Source: Flavobacteriales bacterium UBA6772
GTDB taxonomy: Bacteria; Bacteroidota; Bacteroidia; Flavobacteriales; UBA7430
Direction: 5' to 3'
NCBI GenBank assembly: GCA_002453265.1
Contig: DKGK01000106.1
Coordinates: forward strand, 1-12,704
DNA length: 12,704 nt
The position numbers and the translations under genes were made by a program. This document shows positions 1-8,152 of the stretch, in pieces (within the stretch, counting starts at the first letter, position 1; each line of letters begins with the position of its first letter). Below the pieces are notes generated by a model that searched no databases, had not been told where the DNA came from, and worked only from the letters and a program-made list of their open reading frames with translations.

Positions 1-552
1 ATTGAGAATGCAAATGAAGCTCAAGCAGATGCTACAGAATTACTCAACAACACAACTTCAAATTTTGATATTGTCCAACTAGATTATCAGAATCAAATAG
101 AGGAATTATCGTTACCTATACTTATTGACATAATAGAGGGTTGGAATATAATTGGTTACACGCGTTCTAACAATCAAGATATGATTGCTACATTAGCTGG
201 TATTTCAGACTACATAACCATAGTAAAAGATAATAATGCAAATGTTTATTGGCCAGCCTGGGGATTTAACGGTATTGGAGATTTAATTCCAGGTCAAGGT
301 TATGAGCTAAAAACAACCATAGCAATTAATGATTACTTCTTTCCAGACACCCAAGGAGAAAGGATAAGTATAAGCTCTACCATTCCGCAATGGGCAATAG
401 ATTTACCTGCTGAAGTACATCCAAATGATATTAGAACCTTGGTTAAGGTTGTGAACCTTTTAGGGCAAGAAGTTGAGCCAAAAGATTCTGCAAGAGGAAC
501 AACACTCATTTACCTATTTAATGATGGTACAGTTGAGAAAAAAATAAAGTAA
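1..552 (+). CDS. C-terminal part of a secreted T9SS cargo protein (5' end outside window)
   Basis: The reading frame is open from base 1 to the TAA at 550-552, giving 183 residues with no start inside, so this is the 3' end of a longer gene. The ATG at 181 is internal, because the upstream codons continue the same domain. Residues 1-40 are Asn/Gln/Glu-rich and coil-like. Residues 47-105 carry GWNIIGYT, WGFNGIGDL and PGQGYEL, a module I recall near the ends of secreted proteins of marine Flavobacteriales. Residues 138-183 resemble a T9SS type A sorting domain: VVNLLGQEV, then an Asp-Gly turn (NDGT) and the basic end VEKKIK. The inferred role is an extracellular or surface-anchored protein exported by the type IX system. 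The gene lies convergent to the cluster that holds the machine's core genes. The N-terminal functional domains cannot be seen, so its activity is unknown. I am confident it is coding and fairly confident it is T9SS cargo. Confidence 0.85.
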   Translation: MENANEAQADATELLNNTTSNFDIVQLDYQNQIEELSLPILIDIIEGWNIIGYTRSNNQDMIATLAGISDYITIVKDNNANVYWPAWGFNGIGDLIPGQGYELKTTIAINDYFFPDTQGERISISSTIPQWAIDLPAEVHPNDIRTLVKVVNLLGQEVEPKDSARGTTLIYLFNDGTVEKKIK

Positions 553-582
553 AAAAAAAGTGCCCAATGGGCACTTTTTTTT
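552..582. terminator. Bidirectional rho-independent terminator between convergent genes
   Basis: The stem GTGCCC (560-565) pairs perfectly with GGGCAC (569-574) around an AAT loop. It is flanked by eight A (552-559) and eight T (575-582), so a U-tract follows the hairpin in both directions. It begins at the cargo gene's stop codon and ends 12 bases from the stop of the ABC-F gene, so it can end both transcripts. Confidence 0.92.
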
Positions 583-594
583 AGTCTAAGAAAA

Positions 595-2526
595 CTACCG
601 TTTTGCTAATAGTTGTTCTAATTCAGATTCACATTCTGCCCACTTCTCCATACATTCATCAAGAGTAGATTTAGAATTTTGATAATTCTTAAAAAATGTT
701 TCGTCAGCTAATAAGCGCTCACTTATTTCTGGATTAGCTAAATCCACATCCGTCTTAGCTATAGAGGATTCTAGATCTGAAATTTGACGTTCAACTTTAG
801 ATAATTGATTAGATACTTTTTTTATATCCTTGTCTAATGCTTTTCGCTCTTGTTTATCTAATGGAGCTGCAATTGGAGCTACTATAACTTTACTTCGCTT
901 TTCTAGCTCACGCATAGATTCTATTTTTCGCAAAGCTAAATAGTCGTTTATATCACCTATATGAGTTTTAATGTAACCATCCCTAAACTCCACAATTCTA
1001 TTTGTTAATCCGGCAAGAAAATCTCTATCGTGCGAAACAATAATTAAAGTTCCTTTATAGGCTTTTAATGCAGCCTTTAGTACTTCTTTTGATGTAATGT
1101 CTAAGTGATTGGTAGGCTCATCTAAAACGAGTAAATTAGAGCTTTGAAGTAGCATTTTACATAAAGCCAACCTCGAACGCTCTCCCCCAGATAATACACT
1201 TACTTTTTTATCTACATCTTCTCCAGAAAATAAAAACGAACCTAACATATCTCTCGATCTGGCACGTAATTTATCATCGGCAACATCTTCTATAACCTCT
1301 AAAACAGTTTTTTTAGGTTCTAAAAGTTCTGCCTGATTTTGAGCAAAGTAACTCAAATCTACATTATGACCTTGCTTTATAATTCCTGAAAAATCGGTGT
1401 CTCCAAGAATACATTTTAATAAAGTACTCTTACCCTGTCCATTTTGACCAACTAAAGCTAAGTGATCTCCTCTATCAATTTGCATATTTAAATCACTTAT
1501 GATATTTTTATCACCATAAGCTTTAGACAAAGATTCTATTTCAAGAACTACTTTTCCAGAAGCTCCAGACTCAGGGAAAGAAAAGTTCATTTTTTTGAGT
1601 GAATTATTATCCACTTCTATACGATCCATCTTATCGAGTTTTTTTATTAAACTCTGAGCAAAAGAAGCCTTACTCGCTTTATATCTAAATTTATCAATTA
1701 GATCTTCAGTCCGTTTTATTTCTTTTTCCTGATTTTTCTGAACGGATAATTGCTGTTCTATTCGTTCTGCTCTTAACATCAAATACCTAGTGTAGGGAGC
1801 CTTATAATCGTAAACTTTAGCATTAGCGATTTCAATAGTTCTATTGGTAACTTGATCTAAAAAAGCTCTATCGTGAGAGACTAAAACTACCGCTCCATTA
1901 TACGATTTCAAAAAGTTTTCTAACCAAACAATAGATTCAATATCTAGGTGATTTGTTGGTTCATCTAACAATAAAATATCAGGATTACTAAGTAATACTT
2001 TTGCCAATTCAATACGCATTCGCCAACCTCCACTAAAAGTCTCTGTATTATTGGCTAAATCTTCCGACTTAAATCCTAAACCATACAGTACTTTTTCGAT
2101 GTTCGAATGAAAAGTATAACCTCCAATTAAATTTAATTCGTGTTCAAAATCAGTAGATTTATTAATTATATCTAAGTAGGAATCCGATTCATAATCTGTT
2201 CTAGAAACCAATTGATCTTGAATTACTAAGAGTTCCTTTTGAAGGTACTTAATTCTAGGAAATGCTTTTTCGGATTCCTCGAGAACTGTACAACCAGATT
2301 CGAAATCGATATCTTGTGATAAATAACCAATTCGTTTTTCTTTTTGTAAACTAACAGTTCCACTAGTAAAACCCTTTTGAAAATTGATGATTTTTAGGAG
2401 GGTAGATTTTCCAGCACCGTTTTTTCCAACGAGACCTACTCTATCACCCTTATTAACCATAAAGCTCATGTCTTCAAAGAGAACTTCACCTCCAAATTGT
2501 ACGCCTATATTTTGTAATGTTAACAT
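595..2526 (-). CDS. ABC-F family ATPase (ribosome-associated, Uup/YheS/EttA type)
   Basis: This 643-residue protein has two ATP-binding cassettes and no membrane segment, the ABC-F layout. Cassette 1 has a Walker A at 34-42 (GKNGAGKST), a signature at 164-168 (FSGGW), a Walker B with the ABC-F hallmark DEPTNHLD at 188-195, and the switch SHDR at 217-220. A charged helical linker (about 245-315) corresponds to the P-site tRNA interaction region. Cassette 2 has a Walker A at 360-368 (GQNGQGKST), a signature at 445-449 (LSGGE) and DEPTNHLD at 469-476. Residues 555-643 are a Lys/Glu-rich predicted coiled coil, as in Uup-like members. ABC-F proteins bind the ribosomal E site and relieve stalled translation, and some protect against antibiotics. 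Nothing here points to resistance, and the exact subfamily is not resolved. The ATG lies inside the end of the upstream oxidoreductase gene (ATGTTAA, 7-base overlap), so translation is probably coupled. The TAG stop lies 12 bases from the shared terminator. Confidence 0.95.
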   Translation of the reverse strand: MLTLQNIGVQFGGEVLFEDMSFMVNKGDRVGLVGKNGAGKSTLLKIINFQKGFTSGTVSLQKEKRIGYLSQDIDFESGCTVLEESEKAFPRIKYLQKELLVIQDQLVSRTDYESDSYLDIINKSTDFEHELNLIGGYTFHSNIEKVLYGLGFKSEDLANNTETFSGGWRMRIELAKVLLSNPDILLLDEPTNHLDIESIVWLENFLKSYNGAVVLVSHDRAFLDQVTNRTIEIANAKVYDYKAPYTRYLMLRAERIEQQLSVQKNQEKEIKRTEDLIDKFRYKASKASFAQSLIKKLDKMDRIEVDNNSLKKMNFSFPESGASGKVVLEIESLSKAYGDKNIISDLNMQIDRGDHLALVGQNGQGKSTLLKCILGDTDFSGIIKQGHNVDLSYFAQNQAELLEPKKTVLEVIEDVADDKLRARSRDMLGSFLFSGEDVDKKVSVLSGGERSRLALCKMLLQSSNLLVLDEPTNHLDITSKEVLKAALKAYKGTLIIVSHDRDFLAGLTNRIVEFRDGYIKTHIGDINDYLALRKIESMRELEKRSKVIVAPIAAPLDKQERKALDKDIKKVSNQLSKVERQISDLESSIAKTDVDLANPEISERLLADETFFKNYQNSKSTLDECMEKWAECESELEQLLAKR

Positions 2527-3581
2527 GGATATTCTTCTTCGTAACGGTTAATATTTACTTCTGGATCTAATGGATTCCCATTTTCCAGATGGTCAACAAA
2601 TTGCTTTGATAATAAGGGCGAAATAAGAAGCCCTCTTGCTCCTAAACCATTAAAAACATACATATTTACGTGTTTAGGATGTTTGCCTATTAAGGCTCTT
2701 CTATCTTTTACGGTAGGACGTATGCCTGCTTCTTGTTTAATTACCTCAACTGGAACCTTAACTATGGAAGCCAATCTTTGTAATAAATCTTCTTTTGCTT
2801 TATCCGTACAAAGTTCATCTTTTTCGTCCCAATTAAAAGTAGCACCTATTTTATATTTATCATCTCCTAATGGAAGTATAGAGACACTGCTTTTAATATG
2901 TTCTGTAATATTTACATCTTTAATACGAACCGTTAGTAATTCTCCTTTGGTTCTCATTAAAGGCAAATAATTAAAATAGGGATTTAATGTGAGCCTATGT
3001 CCTTCACAAAAAATGATTTTAGCTGCAGAATAAGACTTATAAGTAACAGAAGATTCTGTACTAGTAAACTGAGAAAAATCAAAAGACTCATCCAATAAGC
3101 AAGAATTATTTTTAAGTTTATTCCTAAAAACATTTATCATTTTGGTTAATAGAACTCTGCCTGAATGATTAACTTCTCCAAAACCAAAATCTGCAATAAT
3201 ACTCTTGTGAGGATTGCTAATAAAATTGGGATTCATAAAAGGTTGTAATCTAATTTTCTCAGACTTTTCTAACCACAAATTTTGCTCTTGCACCGAATTA
3301 AATAAACGCCACAGCTTTACAGGTTGATGAATGGTAACTTTAAATTCCTTTTCAAATTCAGTTATAAAATCATATAAAGGTTGAATTTGATTCTCGACAT
3401 TCCAACAAGGTGTGAACCTTTTTAAAACCATTGGATTGTAAGCACCTAGAGCTACTTTAGACGAAGTAATCTCTCTAAGCTTGTCAATTACTAAAACGTT
3501 CTTACCTAGTTTTAGAAGACGGTGCGTAAGTAATGTTCCTGCCAAACCTTGCCCAACAACTATATAATCAAAATGTTTCAT
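2520..3581 (-). CDS. FAD-dependent oxidoreductase, DAO (D-amino acid oxidase) fold
   Basis: The protein is 353 residues from the start I prefer. A Rossmann dinucleotide-binding motif GQGLAG (GxGxxG, residues 10-15) follows the first beta strand, and Asp33 at the end of VLVID is placed to bind the FAD ribose. The C-terminus has the DAO-family signature GIRPTVKDRRALIG (286-299) and a glycine-rich FAD-closing segment NGLGARGLL (311-319), like glycine oxidase and the C-terminal half of MnmC. It is presumably a cytosolic amine or amino-acid oxidase. The substrate cannot be read from sequence, and no MnmC methyltransferase half is fused. An in-frame ATG at 3599 would add six residues (MGAFFL), but it lies inside the terminator hairpin. 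The ATG at 3581, just before the FAD motif, is the better start. The stop overlaps the ABC-F start by 7 bases, so the two form a unit. The partnership with an ABC-F protein is unexplained. Confidence 0.88.
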   Translation of the reverse strand: MKHFDYIVVGQGLAGTLLTHRLLKLGKNVLVIDKLREITSSKVALGAYNPMVLKRFTPCWNVENQIQPLYDFITEFEKEFKVTIHQPVKLWRLFNSVQEQNLWLEKSEKIRLQPFMNPNFISNPHKSIIADFGFGEVNHSGRVLLTKMINVFRNKLKNNSCLLDESFDFSQFTSTESSVTYKSYSAAKIIFCEGHRLTLNPYFNYLPLMRTKGELLTVRIKDVNITEHIKSSVSILPLGDDKYKIGATFNWDEKDELCTDKAKEDLLQRLASIVKVPVEVIKQEAGIRPTVKDRRALIGKHPKHVNMYVFNGLGARGLLISPLLSKQFVDHLENGNPLDPEVNINRYEEEYPC

Positions 3582-3583
3582 AA

Positions 3584-3608
3584 GAAAAAAAGCTCCCATT
3601 GGGAGCTT
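3584..3608 (-). terminator. Rho-independent terminator after gldN, abutting the oxidoreductase start
   Basis: Read on the minus strand, AAGCTCCC pairs with GGGAGCTT around an AAT loop (3608-3590 on the plus strand), followed by a run of seven T (3590-3584). It lies 23 bases after the gldN stop. The preferred ATG of the next gene (3581) is only two bases beyond the T-run. On the plus strand no T-run follows the hairpin, so it is directional. Confidence 0.88.
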
Positions 3609-3631
3609 CAGTATATTGTGTTATGATAGTA

Positions 3632-4510
3632 CTAGTATTCCCAAAGATCAGACTCCATGTTACGGATGTCGTTTTTAATGCGATCAGCTTCTAAGAGCTG
3701 ATGCATTCTTTGAGATTTGTATTCGAATATAGCACGGTCGTATAAGTTGGTCTCTTTTGTGATAACAGAGGTGAATAAACGCTTTTGTAAAAACTCATCG
3801 TAAGTAAGTCTTTCAATATTATTGTTGGTATTAAATACCGTTGCGTTTGCAAACATCTGACGAGCCTCTGGTAACCATACCCAGAATAATTTAACTTTTT
3901 CAACTTCAAGAGTTTCCTTATTCAATATCTCAGCAACAGGACAAATACCTAGAATGCGAACATCTATTACAGATCTCTTTTTATCAAAGAAACGATCTTC
4001 AATAATCAAATATTCCTTAATATCTTTACTTTCAACCCTAATAGTATCAATTTCAGAAACTAATTCTCCAGTATCAATATCTTCATATTCTACTGTATCG
4101 ATAGCAAAAAGCATTTTCTCAATCTTTTCCTTTGTCACAACTTCATCAAAATACTCAGAATCGTATGCGGTTAAAGTTTGATCTTCTAAAACAGCTTTTA
4201 ATATATTAGCTGCTAAGTTCATTCTAACTTCTCCACCACCAGTTTTAACAGGGTAAGTTGGGAAGTACAAAGGATGGTTTTTTCTTTGTCTTAAATCTAA
4301 ACGCTGGATATACGTTTTAGACCAAAGAATATCATCTTCTCTTACGAAAGGATATTCCAAAACTCTATTTTGGTAGTCGTGATGCTTTACATAAGCATGA
4401 CCATCCAGTGCACTAGCGCTAGGATTATGTTCTAATACATTTGTTTGAGCGAATGTAAATGAACTCGCTAATAATACTAATCCTGTAAAGGCAACCTTTA
4501 AGATCTTCAT
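3632..4510 (-). CDS. gldN: T9SS periplasmic ring protein GldN (PorN)
   Basis: This is a 292-residue exported protein. It has an N-terminal signal peptide (basic MKILK, hydrophobic core to about residue 20, likely cleavage after A21 in TFAQ). The family core follows: DDILWSK (59-65), the Arg/Asp-rich IQRLDLRQ (68-75) and NHPLYFPT (78-85). GldN binds the lipoprotein GldK to form the large periplasmic ring beneath the outer membrane in the type IX system and is needed for secretion and gliding. It is the last gene of the porP-gldK-L-M-N order, 18 bases after gldM, with a terminator immediately downstream. The length fits GldN; Porphyromonas PorN is somewhat longer. No gldO-type paralogue follows it, unlike in Flavobacterium johnsoniae. 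Identification is firm on sequence and position together. Confidence 0.95.
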   Translation of the reverse strand: MKILKVAFTGLVLLASSFTFAQTNVLEHNPSASALDGHAYVKHHDYQNRVLEYPFVREDDILWSKTYIQRLDLRQRKNHPLYFPTYPVKTGGGEVRMNLAANILKAVLEDQTLTAYDSEYFDEVVTKEKIEKMLFAIDTVEYEDIDTGELVSEIDTIRVESKDIKEYLIIEDRFFDKKRSVIDVRILGICPVAEILNKETLEVEKVKLFWVWLPEARQMFANATVFNTNNNIERLTYDEFLQKRLFTSVITKETNLYDRAIFEYKSQRMHQLLEADRIKNDIRNMESDLWEY

Positions 4511-4528
4511 GTTCGCTGCGTATTTAAA

Positions 4529-6091
4529 TTACTGTACTGTCAAAATTATTGCACCACAAGGTTTACGTCCATCAGGACCCTTAGCCCTAATATTAGTAAA
4601 TGAGATGTCGGAACCTGGCTTTAGTTTTAAGATCTTTTCTTTAACTTCGGCAGTAAACTTGTTCCCTTTTACTTTTATTGTCTTGGTATACTCTCCATCT
4701 GTTAAACGTACATCGTATGATTCAACAGTATATTTTAAATCGAATGGGAAATTTGGTAGCGTAGCAGCAATACCTTGTGCTTTACTTAACTTTCCTTTAG
4801 ACATTATCCCTTCCTTTTTGCCATTGATACTAGCAGATGGTGAAGGAATTCTTTTAAGTCTGAATTCAATTGGTTTACCTATAATTCTACCGTTAGCTTT
4901 AACAGTTATTTTAGAATCACCTTTAGCCTTGTCTCGAACTGTTGCCTCGTACTGTCCAGGTTTAATTCTCTTTAAAGTAACGTTGGTACCCGAAACTGTA
5001 AGGTCTTCTGGAGAATATCCTGGAACCGATATTTCGATTGGATTTGGAACACCCTTGTAGAAAACGTTCATTTTCGTAGGGGATACTACAGCCATAGGCT
5101 TAGCTACCTGATATTCGAATATTTCATCAAATTTCTCAACTCCACTTTCCGTATTTAAAAGAATTCTAGCAGCACGTTTCTGTACACCTATACCTCTTGC
5201 AGAGACGCTATACATTCCACGACCATCAGCTGCTACGGAGATAGTATCACCTTGACTAAAATCAGGAAGCGTATCGTTAATAAAAACCTCTGTTACTATA
5301 ATTGTAGGTGTTTGAGAATCATCGTAAGCTGCTATAGAAATAGTAGCTTTAAAACTGTCACCTTCCATTACATAATTCTTAGGCGAAATCACTTGAGCTT
5401 CAACAGTTGAGAACTTCATGTCATCTGCACCGATATTACTTCTTAAATAATCTACAACTTTCGATTCAATGTTTACAACATCACCTTGAATTTGGGTTAA
5501 GAAAGTAAGAACAGCTATTAATGGATAATGATCGAAACGATCTTCCTCCCATAATAAAGTTTGTTTTTTAGTAACAATGTCGTCTAGGTCGAAGGTTGTA
5601 CTAATAAGATCTATTAAATCTTGATTATCAGAAACGCCTTGAATTTTTAGCATCTTATCTCTATATAACTCTACTTTTGCTTTAAGTAAAGCTCCTTTCT
5701 GAGGCTTCTTTAACATTTCGTTCGCAACCTTTTCAAGGTTATCCATACCAATTAAAGCACCTTCCTCATCATAACCACCAGTTTTAAAGATTAAAGAATC
5801 CTTTAATTCTCCAATGTATTTTCTTAATCCTTCAGCATCATCTTTAATATCGAAAGCTAAATCTTTCCAAATTCCAACTTTAACTGGATTGTTTTCAGCT
5901 GCTTTTTCGAATTCAGAGTACATTAGATTGTTTTGTATACCAATGTTCTCTACTGCTGTACTTAAAGAACCTTCTACCTTTTGAAAGGCTTTTAAGATGT
6001 CTTTTGATACGTTTAGGGCTAATAAAGCTGTTAACACGAGATACATCATGTTAATCATCTTTTGCCTTGGGGATAAGTTACCTCCTGCCAT
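4529..6091 (-). CDS. gldM: T9SS inner-membrane motor and periplasmic shaft protein GldM (PorM)
   Basis: The 520 residues match GldM in length and plan. The N-terminus MAGGNLSPRQKMINMMYLVL is the family hallmark, followed by a single transmembrane helix (about 13-29) and then a long periplasmic part with helical and beta-sandwich domains. The segment VVSPTKMNVFYKGVPNPI is a typical late-domain sequence. In the known motor a GldM dimer sits inside a GldL pentamer, and proton flow through GldL turns GldM, whose periplasmic shaft reaches the GldK/GldN ring. Arg9, which in F. johnsoniae interacts with the key glutamate of GldL, is present at position 9. The gene starts 29 bases after gldL and ends 18 bases before gldN, so they are co-transcribed. 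No defect is visible. Confidence 0.97.
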   Translation of the reverse strand: MAGGNLSPRQKMINMMYLVLTALLALNVSKDILKAFQKVEGSLSTAVENIGIQNNLMYSEFEKAAENNPVKVGIWKDLAFDIKDDAEGLRKYIGELKDSLIFKTGGYDEEGALIGMDNLEKVANEMLKKPQKGALLKAKVELYRDKMLKIQGVSDNQDLIDLISTTFDLDDIVTKKQTLLWEEDRFDHYPLIAVLTFLTQIQGDVVNIESKVVDYLRSNIGADDMKFSTVEAQVISPKNYVMEGDSFKATISIAAYDDSQTPTIIVTEVFINDTLPDFSQGDTISVAADGRGMYSVSARGIGVQKRAARILLNTESGVEKFDEIFEYQVAKPMAVVSPTKMNVFYKGVPNPIEISVPGYSPEDLTVSGTNVTLKRIKPGQYEATVRDKAKGDSKITVKANGRIIGKPIEFRLKRIPSPSASINGKKEGIMSKGKLSKAQGIAATLPNFPFDLKYTVESYDVRLTDGEYTKTIKVKGNKFTAEVKEKILKLKPGSDISFTNIRAKGPDGRKPCGAIILTVQ

Positions 6092-6120
6092 ATTTTCTAG
6101 TTCTTAAGAATTATTAACAG

Positions 6121-6753
6121 TTACTTATTGTAATTCATCGCATTAAGCATATTCCCGTAAACGCCATTTAAAGCATTTAAATTCTTGCTTAACAACCCTA
6201 ATTCTATTTGCATTTGCTGTGCATTATCTAGAGATGCAGTCATATTAGAAGCCATTCTTCGAGTCGCTTCAGTTTGCTCAGTAGAAGAAGCTATTTGTGC
6301 TTCGTACAGACCATTAATGTTTTCAAGTTTCTTAGCAGCTGCAGTAACTTGTTTACTGTATTCGTTAGTACTATCTGCAATATCTGTTACAGAACCAATA
6401 CCATTAGCCGCTTTATTAACTTTTCGTAAACCTTCCCCTAAGCTCTTGATTAGTTCACCATCTACCTTTGCTTTTTCAAGCATATTATCAAGCTCTCTAA
6501 TAGGACTCTCTTCACCGTCATTCATCCCTGCTAATTCTGGATAAACTAAAGACCAATCGTACTCTGCGTGTGGTTTTTCGAAAGCAGAAAAGAAGAAGAT
6601 AATTGCTTCAGTTCCTAAACCAACAATCAACATTTCATCTGCCCACGTCCAGTGTTGTATTTTAAATAAGGCTCCTAAAATTACCACGGCAGCACCTATA
6701 CCGTATAATTTTGCCATAAAGTTTTTTCCTTTTTTAGATTCTAAAAAGCTCAT
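6121..6753 (-). CDS. gldL: T9SS proton-channel motor stator protein GldL (PorL)
   Basis: This 210-residue inner-membrane protein has two hydrophobic helices (about 14-31 and 41-58) joined by a short loop (QHWTWADE), then a soluble cytoplasmic domain with helical, Ala/Asn/Gln-rich stretches. GldL forms a pentamer that couples the proton gradient to rotation of GldM. From my memory of the F. johnsoniae protein, its functional residues Tyr13, Lys27, His30 and Glu49 correspond to Tyr17, Lys31, His34 and Glu49 here. Glu49 lies in the second helix within GLGTEAIIF. Retention of all of these suggests a working motor. The start gives the expected short N-terminus (MSFLESKKGKNF) before the first helix. 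It lies 27 bases after gldK and 29 bases before gldM. Confidence 0.96.
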   Translation of the reverse strand: MSFLESKKGKNFMAKLYGIGAAVVILGALFKIQHWTWADEMLIVGLGTEAIIFFFSAFEKPHAEYDWSLVYPELAGMNDGEESPIRELDNMLEKAKVDGELIKSLGEGLRKVNKAANGIGSVTDIADSTNEYSKQVTAAAKKLENINGLYEAQIASSTEQTEATRRMASNMTASLDNAQQMQIELGLLSKNLNALNGVYGNMLNAMNYNK

Positions 6754-6780
6754 ATCTTTTGAGTTTATATTTTGTAATTA

Positions 6781-8109
6781 TTAATATCCAAAGTTTATAG
6801 TCTCAACAACGGCGTAAGTTTTTACGCATCGGAAACCGATATAACATTTAGAAGTATCTTGGTATTCATAATCTTTAGCAGCAACTTGTAAAAAGGCTCC
6901 AACATCTTTCCAAGAACCACCTTTCACAACTTTTCTTTTTAACATAGGATGAGCGTTGTCAGCAGCATCGTATGTATAATAAGGATTCATGTCTGAAACA
7001 AACATAGAAGCTGTAGATTCAAAAGGAGTAGAAGTCCATTCGGAAACATTTCCAGACATATTATACAAGCCCCAATCGTTTGCCCAATAAGAAACAGACG
7101 GAGAAGTAAAAGCATAACCATCTGCAATATAATTACCTCTAATTGGTTTAAAGTTTGCTAAAAAACATCCTTTACTGTTACGAGAGTAAGGCCCTCCCCA
7201 AGGATAAATTTGATGCTCTTTATCACCCCTAGCAGCATATTCCCATTCGGCCTCTGTAGGAAGACGAAATTCGGTTTCATACTTTTGTTGGTAATCAGAT
7301 AATTCGCTTAAACGCATATCTGTTCTCCAATCACAAAATGCATTTGCTTGCTCCCAGTTAACTCCTGTTACAGGATATTCACCATAAGCTGGATGCCAAA
7401 AATAAGTATCGAACATTGGTTCGTTAAATGTATAAGAGAAATCGTGCATCCAGGCTAAAGTATCTGGATATACATAAACGTCATTTTTATGAACTAAATC
7501 CTGACGAGAAAAACCTTCTCTATAAGTCTTTGTTTCTGGATCAAATCTATTCGATTTTTGCGCAGCAGGAGATTTGTCAACCCAAGAATAATTATGACTC
7601 CAAGAGCGAGAATCAAATTCTTTACGACCCATGATTCTTTCCTCTAAAGGAAGATACATTTCTTCCAAGACCATTTGAATTTCTTCGTCTCTATTATCCC
7701 AAGTTAAAGGAACATTCCAATTTAGGTATGGATTTTCAAGAAACTCACCATCAGGAGTCTCTTCAATATACTCATAACCTTCTACCATACCTTCAGCAAG
7801 TAATGTTCTAGCGATAGAATCACGAACCCAATGAACAAACTGACGGTATTCGTTGTTTGTTATTTCGGTTTGATCCATATGGAAAGCATGCATCGTAACT
7901 AACTTTTTTGGAGTTGTATGTGCATAAGGAATGTCACCGTCATTTGCCCCCATTGTAAAGGTTCCTCTTGGAATTAAAACCATTCCATAAGGATCGGATG
8001 GGTAAAATTCAGTTAATTCCTGAACACCTACCAATTCACCTCTAGAAGAAGTACCACAGCTACTCAACAAAGCGGCTGCTATTGCACCAATTAAAAGTAT
8101 TTTTCTCAT
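6781..8109 (-). CDS. gldK: T9SS ring lipoprotein GldK (PorK), FGE-sulfatase fold
   Basis: This 442-residue lipoprotein has a short signal peptide ending in the lipobox LSSC, with the lipidated Cys at 18. The rest is a formylglycine-generating-enzyme (sulfatase-modifying factor) fold: MVLIPRGTFTMG (43-54), YPVTGVNW (245-252), RLPTEAEWEYAARG (282-295), YPWG (302-305), NMSGNVSEWT (350-359), KGGSW (396-400) and YIGFRC (423-428). In T9SS this fold is structural: GldK anchors the GldN ring at the outer membrane. A long insertion (about 105-235) between the first and later FGE motifs fits GldK rather than the enzymes. The leader just before the ATG is the A-rich AAAAACAACAAAA, typical of Bacteroidota initiation sites. 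It lies 43 bases after porP, with no terminator between them. Confidence 0.96.
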   Translation of the reverse strand: MRKILLIGAIAAALLSSCGTSSRGELVGVQELTEFYPSDPYGMVLIPRGTFTMGANDGDIPYAHTTPKKLVTMHAFHMDQTEITNNEYRQFVHWVRDSIARTLLAEGMVEGYEYIEETPDGEFLENPYLNWNVPLTWDNRDEEIQMVLEEMYLPLEERIMGRKEFDSRSWSHNYSWVDKSPAAQKSNRFDPETKTYREGFSRQDLVHKNDVYVYPDTLAWMHDFSYTFNEPMFDTYFWHPAYGEYPVTGVNWEQANAFCDWRTDMRLSELSDYQQKYETEFRLPTEAEWEYAARGDKEHQIYPWGGPYSRNSKGCFLANFKPIRGNYIADGYAFTSPSVSYWANDWGLYNMSGNVSEWTSTPFESTASMFVSDMNPYYTYDAADNAHPMLKRKVVKGGSWKDVGAFLQVAAKDYEYQDTSKCYIGFRCVKTYAVVETINFGY

Positions 8110-8152
8110 TTTTGTTGTTTTTCCTACAGTTTACTTTAAAAAATCGAATTCA

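Noticed and set aside
181..183. ATG at 181 as the start of a 123-residue gene
   Set aside because: The frame is open back to base 1, and the upstream residues (GWNIIGYTRSNNQD) belong to the same module, so this Met is internal.
2683..2970. Plus-strand open frame opposite the oxidoreductase gene
   Set aside because: Antisense shadow of a conserved gene, no domain, no promoter or ribosome-site evidence.
3691..4181. Open frames overlapping gldN on both strands (3691-3909 minus, 3954-4181 plus)
   Set aside because: Both lie wholly inside gldN in other frames and lack any family feature.
3632..4510. Possible gldO instead of gldN
   Set aside because: Only one copy is present, directly after gldM, which is the gldN position; gldO is a downstream duplicate in some species.
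4509..5060. Plus-strand open frame of 183 codons opposite gldM
   Set aside because: It lies antisense to the well-conserved C-terminal part of gldM, has no recognisable domain, and its composition follows from the opposite strand's codons.
6185..6544. Plus-strand open frame opposite gldL
   Set aside because: Antisense shadow; its Ser/Leu-rich hydrophobic translation is typical of reading the complement of a helical coding region.
7428..7634. Plus-strand open frame opposite gldK
   Set aside because: Short antisense shadow within a strongly conserved gene.
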